From assembly GCA_009667805.1 (NCBI GenBank), contig CM019064.1:112070328-112134327 (forward strand): DNA of 64,000 bases, read 5' to 3'. This stretch comes from Leptobrachium leishanense. Taxonomy: Eukaryota > Chordata > Amphibia > Anura > Megophryidae. Of this stretch, positions 23,236 to 33,989 are shown piece by piece. Position numbers and translations under genes: made by a program. Numbering within the stretch: the first letter of the stretch is position 1; the number at the start of each line of letters is the position of its first letter. The notes beneath the pieces are model-generated. The model saw only the letters and a list, made by a program, of their open reading frames with translations, did no database searches and was not told the DNA's origin.

Positions 23236-23401
23236 TGCTTCATTTGATTCAACGGTTAGACTCTGGGATGTAGAGAGAGGAGTTTGTATCCACACATTAA
23301 CCAAACATCAAGAACCTGTCTATAGTGTAGCCTTTAGTCCAGATGGGAAATATTTGGCAAGTGGCTCTTTTGACAAATGTGTCCATATATGGAACAATCA
23401 G
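23236..23401 (+). CDS. TBL1X: TBL1X exon, WD40 blades (D)
   Basis: This 166-bp exon has acceptor TTTGTAG and donor GTCAGT. One base completes Ser, then 55 residues run [40 protein letters not shown] and [15 protein letters not shown]. It holds two WD dipeptide-type strand ends (LWD, IWN) and so spans most of two blades. No damage is seen. Confidence 0.96.
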
Positions 23402-23497
23402 GTCAGTATGTTTTGTATTATTAATCTATTTTATTCAGGATGGTATATCTATATTTCAACGGATAAATGAAACAGAATATATTATTTTAGAGTCCTT

Positions 23498-24141
23498 GTT
23501 AGGGTTCAGGGGCTGGGGGCATTTCGGGACCCGGCACTATCTCCTGCGTGTCTCCCACATGTTGTTCCAGGGCGCTCATCGCTGTGGCTCTGATCCGTCT
23601 GCACATTGGATGGGGCGGGCCCCAGCATGTGATGCCATTGAGGCAGCTGCGAGTGCCTCAATTAGACGTTGCTTGGGTCCTAGGGAGGGTCCTCAGACCT
23701 GCCTGCTGGACCTAATGGGGAGACTACACCAGCTGAGTCAAGGGTCCTGATTGGGTGGCCCTGGAGAGTGAGGTGGTTGGCAGGCGGATGTGTTCCAGGG
23801 AGGGGCATGGTCTCCTCACCACCTATATAAGGTCTTTCTGAGCAGTCTCACACTGCCTCAGTGTTGTTCACATCCTTAGTAGTGAAACTCTTAGTGAAGT
23901 CTATGTTATTCCTGTGTACCAGTTCCTCGCTAGTATTCTTGTTATTTCCTGACTCGCAGCCTGCCCTGACCTCGGATTCGTTATTGACCACTGTATTTGG
24001 ATTGGACAGCTGTACCGTGATTCTGGTTCCCCCCCCGCCTCTGCACCTGGGTTCTGATCCCCCCCATACACCATCCAGGACAGGGTGTAAACCAGATTGA
24101 TATAGATGACCTAGAGGTACTATCTGGTCTGACCCTGGGAC
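23498..24141 (+). mobile_element. Possible solo LTR
   Basis: The block starts TGTTAGGGTTCAGG and ends CTGACCCTGGGACA. It holds a promoter-like CACCTATATAAGG at about 23820 followed by a CAGTGTTGTTC start-like region and a 3' half rich in T and C. No flanking duplication was found, so the LTR call rests on TG...CA ends and the TATA box only. Confidence 0.3.
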
Positions 24142-24316
24142 AGGGGAGTAAAAGATCATGGAATGCCTGGAGAAGGACCAACTCTAAACATGTCCCTTAT
24201 CCAACAATACAGTAGTGAAACTACTAATTCAAATATTATTTTTAGGAACAGTATAATATGTTCTGTTACTTTTCATGAAAAAAAATTGAAATGTTTTCTT
24301 ATTTTTGAATTTATAG

Positions 24317-24418
24317 AATGGATCACTAGTACACAGTTACAGAGGAACTGGAGGAATTTTTGAGGTTTGCTGGAATGCTAGAGGTGACAAAGTTGGAGCT
24401 AGTGCATCTGATGGATCA
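24317..24418 (+). CDS. TBL1X: TBL1X exon, last WD40 blade (E)
   Basis: This 102-bp exon has acceptor TTTATAG and donor GTGAGT. It encodes 34 residues, [20 protein letters not shown] then [14 protein letters not shown], both borders in phase 0. It supplies the final blade that closes the propeller with the short last exon. The junction NNQ-NGSLV differs slightly from the usual NTQTGALV, a mild change in a loop. Confidence 0.96.
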
Positions 24419-24500
24419 GTGAGTATAACATAGTGTGTATGCATGAAATAAATTGTTATTATTAGTGGGATCTCATTAGTCACATGATTCATAAAACTTA

Positions 24501-25226
24501 GGGCCCTATTCGCTTCCTTGCACTAACATGGGGACGCTAACGGGGAAAATTTTCACCTGCAGATTTCCCCACAGCATCCCCATGTTAGCGCGATATTCCG
24601 GGGAAGCTCTAGCTCAGAACCTCGCTCCGTAATACAGCGCTAACCACTGGGTTGCTTGCAGTAGCGCTTCCGCGCAGATGCAAGGATCACCTACTGTAGT
24701 CCATAGGACTCCAGGGAGACTTGCGCTTCCGGGCTGTGAGCCCTGTACGATCTCGCTTTTGCCAGATCGTGCATTGCCGTGGAGCGATTGTAGCAGGAGA
24801 CTGGGAACCTTGTTCTTAGTCTCACTCTGCTCCTGACGACAAGAAGCAACAGATAGGGCCACTGTTCTCACCGTGGGATGAGAGGCGAGTATCGGATTTA
24901 TTGGGGGGTTTTAGGAGGTGCTAAATGATTTAGCATTTGTAGAATCATTTAGCACCAGCTTTTAGGACTCACTAAAATTTTGCCTTGCATGTCCCTGTGG
25001 TAATTAGCGTTAGAACTTTGTAATACCTTAATTATGGAAAAGCTAATTAATGATTGCGCTCTCCATGTTAAGTATAGTATGCGCAAAGTACAGTAAGCTC
25101 ATGGAAACAAGCGCATAAAGTGATGCACTAACGGATTTCTAACTGGGGTAGTGTCAGGAATGTAATATGGGGGACTTGCTTACATATCCAGATGCTACCG
25201 TTAGCGTTCACTAGGGAATAGTGCCC
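24501..25226 (+). mobile_element. Family A element, copy 3
   Basis: TTA on both sides (24498-24500, 25227-25229) flanks 726 bp with inverted ends GGGCCCTATTC and GAATAGTGCCC. TTA duplication fits PIF/Harbinger-type insertion (inference). The body shares segments with the 1.9 kb copy. Confidence 0.75.
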
Positions 25227-25260
25227 TTAGAGTAAAAGTGCTACCTTTATCATATAAATA

Positions 25261-26224
25261 CAGTCAGGTCCAGAAATATTGGGACATCGACACAATTCTA
25301 ACATCTTTGGCTCTATCCACCACCACAATGTAGTTGGAATGAAACAAACACAATGTGCTTTAACTGCAAACTGTCAGCTTTAATTTGAGGGTATGTACAT
25401 CCAACTCAGGTGAACGGTGTAGGACTTACAGCAGTTTGCAGATGTGCCTCCCACCTGTTAAGGGACCAAAGGTAATGGGACAGAATAATAATCATAAATC
25501 AAACTTTCCCGTCTTAATACTTGGTTGCAAATCCTTTGCAGTCAATCACAGCCTGACGTCTGGAACGCATAGACATCACCAGACGCTGGGTTTCATCCCT
25601 GGTGATGCTCTGCCAGGCCTCTACTGCAACGGTCTTCAGTTCCTGCTTGTTCTTGGGGCATTTTCCCTTCAGTTTTGTCTTCAGCAAGTGAAATGCATGC
25701 TCAATGGGATTCAGGTCAGGTGATTGACTTGGCCATTGCATAACATTCCACTTCTGTCCCTTCAAAAACTCTTTGGTTGCTTTTGCAGTATGCTTTGGGT
25801 CATTGTCCATCTGCACTGTGAAGCGCCATCCAATGAGTTCTGCAGCATTTGGCTGAATGTGAGCAGATAATATTGCCCAAAACACTTCAGAATTCATCCT
25901 GATGCTTTTGTTAGCAGTCACATCATCAATAAATACAAGAGAACCAGTTCCATTGGCAGCCATACATGCCCACGCCATGACACTACCACCACCATGCTTT
26001 TCTGTCCCATTACCTTTGGTCCCTTAACAAGTGGGAGGCACATCTGCAAACTGCTGTAAGTCCTACACCGTTCACCTGAGTTGGATGTACATACCCTCAA
26101 ATTAAAGCTGACAGTCTGCAGTTAAAGCACATTGTGTTTGTTTCATTCCAACTCCATTGTGGTGGTGTATAGAACCAAAGATGTTAGAATTGTGTCAATG
26201 TCCCAATATTTCTGGGCCTAACTG
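25261..26224 (-). mobile_element. Tc1-type transposon with long inverted repeats, internally deleted
   Basis: TA on both sides flanks inverted ends CAGTCAGGTCCAGAAATATT and (complement) CAGTTAGGCCCAGAAATATT. The inverted repeats run about 210 bp, so both strands encode the same short peptide (RTYSSLQMCLP). The transposase N-terminal DNA-binding half is missing between the right repeat and the catalytic part, giving 964 bp where an intact relative would be about 1.6 kb. Confidence 0.9.
25514..25978 (-). pseudogene. Tc1 transposase, catalytic half only
   Basis: The 154-residue frame has MAWACMAANGTGSLVFIDDV, the second catalytic Asp in VQMDNDPKHTAK, and the Glu in SPDLNPIEHAFHLLK at the spacing of a DD34E transposase. 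It ends after RRQAVIDCKGFATKY. The catalytic core would cut and join at TA, but without the paired HTH domain and first Asp region it is not expected to work. No frameshift lies inside the remaining part, so the deletion may be fairly recent. Confidence 0.88.
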
Positions 26225-26755
26225 TATATTTGGAATTATGTGTAATATAAATGTATTAGAGATCTGAGTATGCTTGGATATTGATCACTAAAATTACTTA
26301 ATTCTTGCACAGTCCATCAGCCTGATGTTTATTCTGTAATACAGTACTGTAGTATGTGTACACATATTGTATACCCACATTTCTACTGTAATATTTTGCA
26401 TTTCCACAATTATTTCCCTTCAAAATCAAAGATTCTTCAGGTATAAGATTAACATTAAAAATACAGAAACCGTGTAATGTAAAAAGCGGCACTATAATGT
26501 ATGTAAATTTTTGTAACACATGCCGCTATGGCTGGAATCTAAAGGTAATAAATCCTCCTAGATATTACCAGAAATACATAAACAGCACACAAGGAATAAA
26601 GTTTCCAAAAGTGCAAGTTGCAAAAGGCAAGTTCTAAATGTTATTACACATGAGAGTTGTGTTATACAATTCACGTGTTATATAGATCTATCACTTGCCT
26701 TTCACAATTTGTGATTTTGGAAACTTTATTCTTTGTGTGCTGTATATAAAATGAA
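26225..26755. other. Intron, nothing recognised
   Basis: AT-rich. Positions about 26590-26750 form a loose inverted repeat around ACACAAGGAATAAAGTTTCC and GGAAACTTTATTCTTTGTGT, possibly a miniature element. Confidence 0.4.
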
Positions 26756-27223
26756 CCCCTTCACTACCAAGTGATTTAAAAAAAACACATTGTCAAGAAC
26801 CAGTGTTTTTTTTGTAAAATCATTTTTAATTAATTATACTTTAATAAATAGTTATTACTGTAAATAGCCTATTTTTGGCCAGTAGTATGGTGCCATCTAC
26901 TGCCAAATTGAGTTACAGAGGTTTGAGCAGCAGGTCTATGTTTTTTTTTTCCTGCATCGACTGCTGACATCTGCTGAAAGCCTGATATTTCAGGGCATGC
27001 ATCAGGTGATTTTACAGTTTTCAGCTCTTTGGGCATTATGCCCACAGGGCTAAAACTTTGCTTTTGGACTGCAGAAGGTGCCCCCAAACGAAACCCCTCT
27101 TCAGCAAATTAATTTCAATTGCTTTTGGGCTGCAGATCAGCATTTTGAGATATCTTGATATTGGGGCACCAGATGGTGGCTTTGAAGCCTGAGATATTTC
27201 GATATTGCTAGTGAAGGGGTTAA
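26756..27223 (+). mobile_element. Family C element, copy 2
   Basis: Ends CCCCTTCACTACCAAGTGAT and GATATTGCTAGTGAAGGGG bound about 464 bp. The right TTAA is intact (27220-27223); the left is TGAA. Collinear with copy 1 (GGTGCCATCTACTGCC, GGGGCACCAGATGGTGG). Confidence 0.7.
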
Positions 27224-27572
27224 CATTGTAGTAACACACATCAAAATATGGTCTAAAAGAGTGCCACCCTGACTCCCTGAGTGAACAAGTGTTGCAAGAG
27301 ATATATACAAAAGCCTTTACCGTATAAACAAATAAAAAATAGTATTTTTGTTAATTACATTTATATCTTGGAACCAATGCTTTTTTTTGTTTGATATATG
27401 TATGATATTTTATTCTTCTATATTTTTACCAGTCCTTTGTATATTTTTATAAATGTGATTTGAATAAAAATATTATGGAACATATTTGCAAATATTGTTT
27501 CTATGCTAAATCAATATTATGTTTTTTAACATTTTGCTAATGTAAATCTATTCTTCTATTTTTTTTTTCTAG

Positions 27573-27599
27573 GTCTGTGTTTTGGATATACGAAAATAA
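27573..27599 (+). CDS. TBL1X: TBL1X terminal coding exon (F)
   Basis: After a T-rich tract ending TCTAG the exon encodes only VCVLDIRK and a TAA stop, the family's C-terminus with Ile for the usual Leu. These residues form the last strand that locks the propeller. The exon continues as 3' UTR. It is too short to show as an open frame and was found by joining phase 0 to the preceding exon. Confidence 0.95.
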   Translation, partial: VCVLDIRK

Positions 27600-28616
27600 G
27601 ATTACATTTCAATATTCAAAAGGACCAGAAGCAAATGTGCACTGTTATACCCAATACGGCTATTGTACGAACTTGACAGCTAGGGTGTACATCGAAATGG
27701 AAATCTCCCTTAAATGAAGAATTCCTGGGATGACCATGAACCTCATGGATCCATTTCATAACACATCCTCCTAGATTGGATGTTTTCCTTTCATGCCTTT
27801 TTCGGCAACAGATTTCAAACGCCAGATTCGATTTACCAGATGACTTTGACTCAAGTTCAACTATTACTGCAAAAAAAAAAAAAAAGACTCCAGTACTGAA
27901 AAATAATAATAGACTGTATCAGACAGAGGTAAAAATAAAAAACAAATCAACAACAAAGCAAAAAGAATATATTAAAACCAAAAGGGAAAACCGATGACTG
28001 CTATTTGTTTCACTTACCTAATACTCTGGATACTACAGATGGTTTCCCAAAAGACTTACAAAGACCAGTTTTAATGATAAATTCATATGAGTTTCTATTT
28101 TCTAGACAACTTTTTTTGTTTGCTTTTGTTGATCGTTTATGTGTTTTTCTACCAGCTCAAGTAAATGCATCGGGGAAGATGACAGTATACACAGAGAACC
28201 AACCTTGCTTTTAGTTCCTCTTTGCCTCTTACCCACAGTTACTGTTGACATGCTGGCTAAAACACATGAAGAATTTGCTTGACCCTTTTTTTTTGCAGAT
28301 TAGATGATTTTTATTTTCTGCTACCAATTCCTGTGCTCCGATCTCAGTACACTCTCATCAACGTCAATAATGGATTGACCAGTGATGCCTTTCTTAGCAT
28401 TGGCATCTTCTGCACTGAGTTTTTGTCCTCTTTACAAATATACCCTACAAGTCCACCAATAACATAAGGCGTCCGTGCTTTTTATAAGAATGCATTGCCA
28501 GGAAAGATTTTTACAAACAGAACGATGAACTTTTAAGAGAAAGAACCCAGTGTATTTTTGAAAATAAAAAAAAAAAACATATTTTTTATATTAAAAACCT
28601 AATTCTAAAATAATAA
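27600..28616 (+). other. TBL1X: TBL1X 3' UTR with polyadenylation signals
   Basis: About 1 kb of AT-rich sequence follows the stop. AATAAA occurs at 28563-28568 and 28611-28616, with more near 28660. Which is used cannot be told. Short frames within it have no recognisable similarity. Confidence 0.6.
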
Positions 28617-29089
28617 AATACAAATGTTAGGTTTGTCCAAGCCATGCAAACTTAAAAAAAATAAATAAAATGCAGAGTAAATTAAAAAAAACTCTTTACT
28701 TAATTTGGCTACATGTATTCTATTTATTTTGCGTGTAATAATACATTGAGTAGATAAGAGCATGGATATAAAGGACAGGGACATAAGAGGTTGTTTGGGG
28801 GGTTATTTTGTTGAATTTATTACAGTTTACCCCTTTACTACCAAGGAATTTTCATTAAAACAATTGTCAGAAACCAGCGTTTTTTGGAAAAATCACTTTT
28901 CATTATGTACATACAGAATATATAGAATAAAATAAATGCGAAAATTCACAATGTAATTTTTACTATGCAAGTAGTTGCTCTATTTGACAAGTAAAAAGTT
29001 CAAAAAGTGCTACTGCAGCTGGAGCTCGCAGCTCAATCAGCTGGGGATCCTTGTTTTTAGATAGTTTCAGCTGTTTAAACTGTGTTTAA

Positions 29090-29480
29090 GGCCCGGGGGC
29101 ACACGAGACGTTTTCTTTAACGCACAGTACGTGCGTTAAAGAAAAAGCTAACTCGACGCCCGCCTGCCCCCCACTCAGCGCTGCAAAACTCGATTGCGCA
29201 GCCCCGTCGACGCGCATCCTAATGCAACATCACCGTTGATGCGCTAGGATGCACGTCGACGGGGCTGCGTGATCCTCCTGCGCTCAAGTGCACATGCGCG
29301 CTGCATTTGACGCCCAACGTCATGTCAATGCTATCGCAACAGCCTTTGTGTTTTCAAGACGGACGTCTTCAGCGCGCGTTATGTGTGTATGGTCTTCGCG
29401 TTAGGCGTAATTATATGCTGTTTCGCACGTTAGTAAAGCGCGCTAGTGCTCACTAAAAACCGTCTCGTGTGCACCCGGCC
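29090..29480. mobile_element. Family D inverted-repeat element
   Basis: Inverted ends GGCCCGGGGGCACACGAGACG and CGTCTCGTGTGCACCCGGCC bound 391 CpG-rich bp, with TTTAA/TTAG flanks. The architecture resembles family E with different sequence. Confidence 0.7.
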
Positions 29481-29633
29481 TTAGCTGTTTAAACTTGGCT
29501 GCCATGACCGAGATGCGAAAACATTTTGCGCATATTCTTAGAATTTAACCATACTAAAGAATAGTAGTAAGTTCCAGAGAGATTCCACAACCATAAACAA
29601 CTACTTTTGAGAGGTTCTAATTGCTCCAAAGCC

Positions 29634-29814
29634 GTGGTTCCCCACCCTGTTCTCAGGTACCCCTAGCAGGCCAGGTTTGCCAGATATCTGAAGAATAACG
29701 CAGGTGATCTGATTTGATGCTCAGTGATTGCAGGATTCAGTCTGCATTTCCCCAAAGTCAACCTTAAAATCTGGCCTGTATGAGGAGGAACTTGAGGACA
29801 GGGTTGGGAACCAC
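29634..29814. mobile_element. Small TGGTTCCCAACCC inverted-repeat element
   Basis: The ends CGTGGTTCCCCACCCTGTTC and GACAGGGTTGGGAACCACTG are inverted copies. The interior carries GGCCAGGTTTGCCAGAT and its loose inverse. It resembles short hAT-type elements; the 8-bp flanks match at only about five positions. Confidence 0.5.
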
Positions 29815-29931
29815 TGATTTAAAGCATGCATCCATTTTTGGAGCTGCTTGAGGTCTCCATTAACCCCTTCACTCCGGTGATCGTGTATACACAATCAGAG
29901 GTAGCAGACAAAGCAGCCTGAGATCAGCTTA

Positions 29932-30380
29932 GGCTGGGGTCAGACGAGCGTGATTTCTACGGACTGTACGTCCGTGCAGTACGGACATCGTCAGTACGGA
30001 TGACGCAGTAGTGGTCACACAGTCCGTTTTTTCACTGAAGTTATTTTTTGACGGATGTAGGAGGGGAAAATAAATTACAATGAAAAAACATTCTGTCCGT
30101 CAAAAATGCTGGACGTATAAATGCAGTCCGTCTGACCTCGCTCCATCACTCACACACAAAGCTATGCGGACGTTGTGGACGTGGCGCACTCCGCACGTCC
30201 GTTCTAGCAGTATTACGTTCTTGCCTAACCTGCGTCCGTTTGCTGCGGCCGTTGTGCGTCCGCAGTTCAGTGCGGACGTACTTCATGTGTCAGGCTCCAA
30301 TGGACTTACTTTCATGCTATCACGGACGTACTTTTAGGCGCAATCACGGACGTGAACACTACGCTCGTCTGACCCCAGCC
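29932..30380 (+). mobile_element. Family E element, copy 2 (divergent)
   Basis: TTA flanks both sides of inverted ends GGCTGGGGTCAGACGAGCG and CGCTCGTCTGACCCCAGCC, 449 bp. The interior is GGACGTA/ACGTCCGT-rich and differs from the other three copies. Confidence 0.7.
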
Positions 30381-30653
30381 TTAGCCCAATCTGGGTCTAT
30401 GCTCTATGATTGCAAATTAATTTAGTTTGTTGCAAACGAATTTCATTTGCTTTTGGGCTCCAGAAGTTGCCACTAAAGTTTTAGCCTTGTGGGAATAATG
30501 CCCAACGTAGTGAAACTGGTTAAAAAAAATAACTGGGGAATGTCCTGACTTACCAGTTTTCCCCAGCTCCTGCACAGAGCCACGGGCTGCAGTAACAATA
30601 TTTGGCCAGTAGTTGGCCACCTGCCAAATAAATTATTACAGTAAGGAATAGGA

Positions 30654-30738
30654 GAAAAATGTCATCTGCGCTTATTCCTATTATACCGTGTGAAACAAAC
30701 CACACGGTATAATGGAAATAAGCGCAGATGACATTTTT
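30654..30738. repeat. Long near-perfect hairpin
   Basis: Arms of about 38 bp (beginning GAAAAATGTCATCTGCGC) are inverted copies with two mismatches around an 8-base loop AAACAAAC. Confidence 0.85.
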
Positions 30739-31034
30739 CACCTTGTTATGTTTTATACATGTTGATGGGTTGGATACATTTGGTGGTTGCAGCCGCCCCA
30801 TCGTAGAATAGGCGCGACGCCACCCCCTCCTGTACTACAGTAAGGAATACATTGGGAATGTTGCCAAATATTTCTTACTGTAGAATTCATTAAAAATAAT
30901 TTTCAAAAAAAACACAGTGGATTTTCAGAAAATCACTTGGTAGTGAAGGGGTTTAAGGAATGCAAAAATCTGGTAGTTTGTGGCATCTTCCAAACCACAG
31001 CACAGGAAAATATTGCTGTAAAGATCTACACCAA

Positions 31035-31216
31035 CAGGGTTATTCAGAGAGAGGTGAAAAGCAGGAGAATGGCTGGAGAATGGAAAATTCTAGGTCAAAA
31101 TAGCCGATTTGGAAAGTGAAATAAATGGGAGAATTTTTCTGGTGTGGCTATTCTGACCTAGAATTTTCCATTCTCCTGCCATTCTCCTGCTTTTCACCTC
31201 TCTCTGAATAACCCTG
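31035..31216. mobile_element. Family F short hairpin element, copy 1
   Basis: CAA on both sides (31032-31034, 31217-31219) flanks 182 bp that form one long inverted repeat, from CAGGGTTATTCAGAGAGAGG to its complement. Only the terminal 15-20 bp match long F elements. Confidence 0.8.
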
Positions 31217-31225
31217 CAAGTCTTA

Positions 31226-31406
31226 CAGGTCTATTCAAAGAAAGGTGAAACTCAGGATAATGACTGGAGACGTGAAAATTCTAGGTCAAAATAGCCAAAC
31301 CAGAAAAATTCTCCCATTTATATCACTTTCCAAATCGGCTATTTGCTCTAGATTGTTCTCTTCTCCTGCCAGTTCTCCTGGTTTTCACCTTTCTCTGAAT
31401 AACCCT
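31226..31406. mobile_element. Family F short hairpin element, copy 2
   Basis: A second hairpin of 181 bp, ends CAGGTCTATTCAAAGAAAGG and CTTTCTCTGAATAACCCTG, lies only 9 bp after the first. The flanks are TTA and TAT, so the duplication is decayed. Confidence 0.7.
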
Positions 31407-31442
31407 GTATGTGAATCTTCATTCTACCCTTTCCCACACCTA

Positions 31443-32359
31443 CAAGGTACTTCAAAGAGATCCGAATTGTGGCTGAAAGGTAACCGAACAGTGAAATTCA
31501 GCATACGCTTACCTTTCCTGGCCATTCGGCTATTCAGAGAGCAGGCAGTTTGCCAAATGTTGGCGAATTGCCTGCACATACGGTGCCTGATCGTTGCCTG
31601 TTTGAGAGCAGTGAAATCCCCATAGAGAAACAATGCTTCGTCTATTCATAGAACAAAAACCAGCAGTGAAAAGTTGCCAAATTGCCTTGCTGGTCGGTGA
31701 TTTCATTCGACAGGATTATTCAGGCGAATCCCATAGGTTTCAATGTTAAAAATATTCCTGTTTTAATTCAATATCTAATAAACCGTTGATTATAATATAC
31801 TGCAGGAAAAAGTTTCCTAATGTATAGATTGTTTAGGATCTTTTAGGTATTTTTCGGGATCTTTTAGAGAATTTTTATTTTTTTCTGTTTTTTTTTAATC
31901 GTTTTCTTCTTTTTTCTGTAACAGCCCTTTTTATTATCATTCATAGGATCTTATATGTAAATTTCAGACATTTTCGCTCATTGGTTTTTTGCAAACAGCG
32001 TTTCACTTTTCAAACATTCAAGCGTACTGTTTTTTTTTTTTTTCACTCCGTTCGTCTGCGGTGTCTGTGTTTTCCGGCGGCTGCTCTGCGCAGTGATCGA
32101 CGGCTGCTCGAGTTTCTCTGGCGTGTTCGGTGGGGTTAATCCAGATGTTTTTGCGGGTTTCGGTTTGCGTTCGCCAGGTTTTGCGTTGAGTTTTCATCGG
32201 GTTTGCGGCAGCTTTTCCCTGCACTACGACGACCCTGTGGTGCTTGCTGAATACACCGCAGGGTCGCCGAAATGGGATCGCCAAATCGCACCGAATTGAA
32301 GAGAACGAAAAGTCACCGAATGTGCGGTGACATTTTTCGATTCTCTTTGAATAACCCTG
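31443..32359. mobile_element. Family F long element, copy 2
   Basis: CTA on both sides (31440-31442, 32360-32362) flanks 917 bp with ends CAAGGTACTTCAAAGAGA and TCTCTTTGAATAACCCTG. The body has the GGCGAATTGCCTGCACATACG, AGCAGGCAGTTTGCC and ATTCGGTG blocks shared by F copies. Noncoding. Confidence 0.8.
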
Positions 32360-32362
32360 CTA

Positions 32363-32768
32363 GTTCACTATGACTAAGAAGTGGGCTATGTTGTCTATCA
32401 CAATACATAAGGTCTATCACAAAACATCTCTTATTGCTGTTCAGCCTTTGCTCTGAATTGCCTCCTCTGCAACCTCTCTATGCATTTTGTTCACGTCCAC
32501 CATACACACATATTCCCTATGGAAATCACAACCAACTAGTTCAGTTCTCTGCCCCTCGTTCACTCTATATGCCTGTCCTTCAGAAAGAAAACTAGTCGAA
32601 ATAACTTTATTACTGATCATCATGGCACCCACATTACAACTAAAAGTAAATGTTAACAGGTCATGTGAGAAGACAGTATCTGATTACAGCATTATTGTAA
32701 ATGTATGCTGGGATATCTAATCCGAACAAATGACCCCAGTTTAATTATTTTGACCTTATATTTCCCAA
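32363..32768. other. Intergenic, nothing recognised
   Basis: About 400 bp between an F and an E element. No exon, repeat family or signal was recognised. Confidence 0.45.
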
Positions 32769-32771
32769 TTA

Positions 32772-33199
32772 GGCTAGGGTCAAACGAAAGCATTTTTACA
32801 CGCGAACGTAAAAAAGTGCGTCCGAACGAATTGACGTATTTTTTCACGGAATTCGCGAAAACAGTCATACGATGCGCATTTTTCGTGCGTGATTTCTTTT
32901 GGATCGTCAATAAAACTCTTTTTGCGTCTGGACGTTATGTAGGCTGGACATTAGCAGTGTCTGACATCTCCTAATCACGCAAACACGCCGCTATGCCGCA
33001 GCTGCGCACTCTGTACGTCCGTACTAGCGGTTCGGCGTTCTCGAAAAAATGCGTTCGTTTTCCACTTGCGTTGCGCGGCCGGACTTTCGTGCGACCGTAC
33101 TTCGTATATTGGCCGTCATTACCCGTCATTTGCTGCTAGTGCGGCCGTGATTAAGTGCGCCAGAACGCACGTTAAAAGTGCGCTGGTCTGACCCCAGCC
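32772..33199 (+). mobile_element. Family E element, copy 3
   Basis: TTA flanks inverted ends GGCTAGGGTCAAACGAAAGC and GCTGGTCTGACCCCAGCC, 428 bp. It lies just downstream of the GPR143 polyadenylation signal. Confidence 0.75.
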
Positions 33200-33272
33200 T
33201 TAACTGGCAGCTCGTAGCTATCTATTTAGTAATACGTCATAATGAAATAGAAACTGCATTTTCACTTCAGTT

Positions 33273-33278
33273 TTTATT
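33273..33278 (-). terminator. GPR143: GPR143 polyadenylation signal
   Basis: AATAAA on the minus strand lies 34 bases after the stop codon. If used, the 3' UTR would be only about 50-60 bases. Alternative signals further on were not evident before the E element. Confidence 0.5.
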
Positions 33279-33311
33279 GGCTAGTATAAGGAATTCAGTA
33301 AGAATAGTATC

Positions 33312-33427
33312 TCATATCCCACGGGTTTGGATTGCGTGGTTGTCCGTGGATTCATCATCAGCCTCAATGTCATCTAAGTCTGGCAGTTCATTCGATATGT
33401 GGATTTCGATTGTGCTAGCATCAGAAC
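33312..33427 (-). CDS. GPR143: GPR143 last exon, C-terminal tail
   Basis: The acceptor (TTGTTAG) is followed by the last two bases of a Gly codon, then 37 residues from SDASTIEIHISNELPDLDDI to TRGI and TGA. SDASTIEIH is the conserved continuation of MLSEG in the tail. The acidic DLDDIEADDES part differs from mammals. The tail is cytosolic. Confidence 0.92.
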
Positions 33428-33989
33428 CTAACAAAATAAAAGAACATTTACTCATCCCCTGCTTCATTTGTTTGCCAAAAGTTGATACAAAATAAAACTA
33501 TGAGATTTTCATACTCTTCTTTTTTTTTATATAATGCTCTAGTTATCTGTATCTAAAACCATCATGATACAGTATATTATTACTTTCACTTGATATATAT
33601 TTCACAGTTGCGTTTGCTACATGACTTCTTTTGTTACGGAAAGTAATCTTTTTTTAATTGAAGTTTTGATTTGCATGTATAGGCGTAGTGTCCGGAATTG
33701 CCTATTTCTTGGCAATACTGCCCTTTTTTATGCGCATTATGCAAAGAACGTGTTATGGATATGTACATAAGGATGCATAGAACAAACAGATATATATGCA
33801 GACAAGTAAATAGACAGGCATAAACACAGGTAAACACACTGCATACATGTTACAACCTGTGGTTCTCCCTAGGCAGTCCCTCCCAGTAAACAAATGCCAC
33901 CATTAATGTTGCCCCTCTACTAAAATTTGCTTGAAAATATATTTAGTCTGAGACTCTTTGGTTAAGCTGCAGCCGTGGCTCTATGTTAG

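Larger units (their letters stand above)
1..28616 (+). other. TBL1X: TBL1X locus, 3' half (introns plus six exons)
   Basis: Six exons with GT-AG borders join in one frame and give about 206 residues of the WD40 propeller of transducin beta-like 1, ending in the family's typical C-terminus (VCVLDIRK, stop). TBL1 proteins are exchange factors of the NCoR/SMRT-HDAC3 corepressor: the N-terminal LisH and F-box-like part tetramerises and binds the corepressor, and the C-terminal propeller contacts chromatin and ubiquitin machinery in the nucleus. The N-terminal part lies upstream of the window. TBL1X and TBL1XR1 are too alike here to separate by residues alone. The convergent neighbour GPR143 is next to TBL1X in human, so TBL1X is preferred. 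Introns are mostly mobile elements. Confidence 0.88.
28830..30956 (+). mobile_element. Family C element, copy 3, split by several insertions
   Basis: The left end CCCCTTTACTACCAAGGAAT (flank TTTA) and right end TCACTTGGTAGTGAAGGGG (flank TTTAA) enclose 2.1 kb. C-type sequence is seen at the two ends and near 30417-30640. The rest is a family D element, a small hAT-like element, a family E element and a hairpin. Confidence 0.6.

Noticed and set aside
23498..24141. Complete endogenous retrovirus
   Set aside because: There is only an LTR-sized block with a TATA box; no gag, pol or env frames and no second LTR were found.
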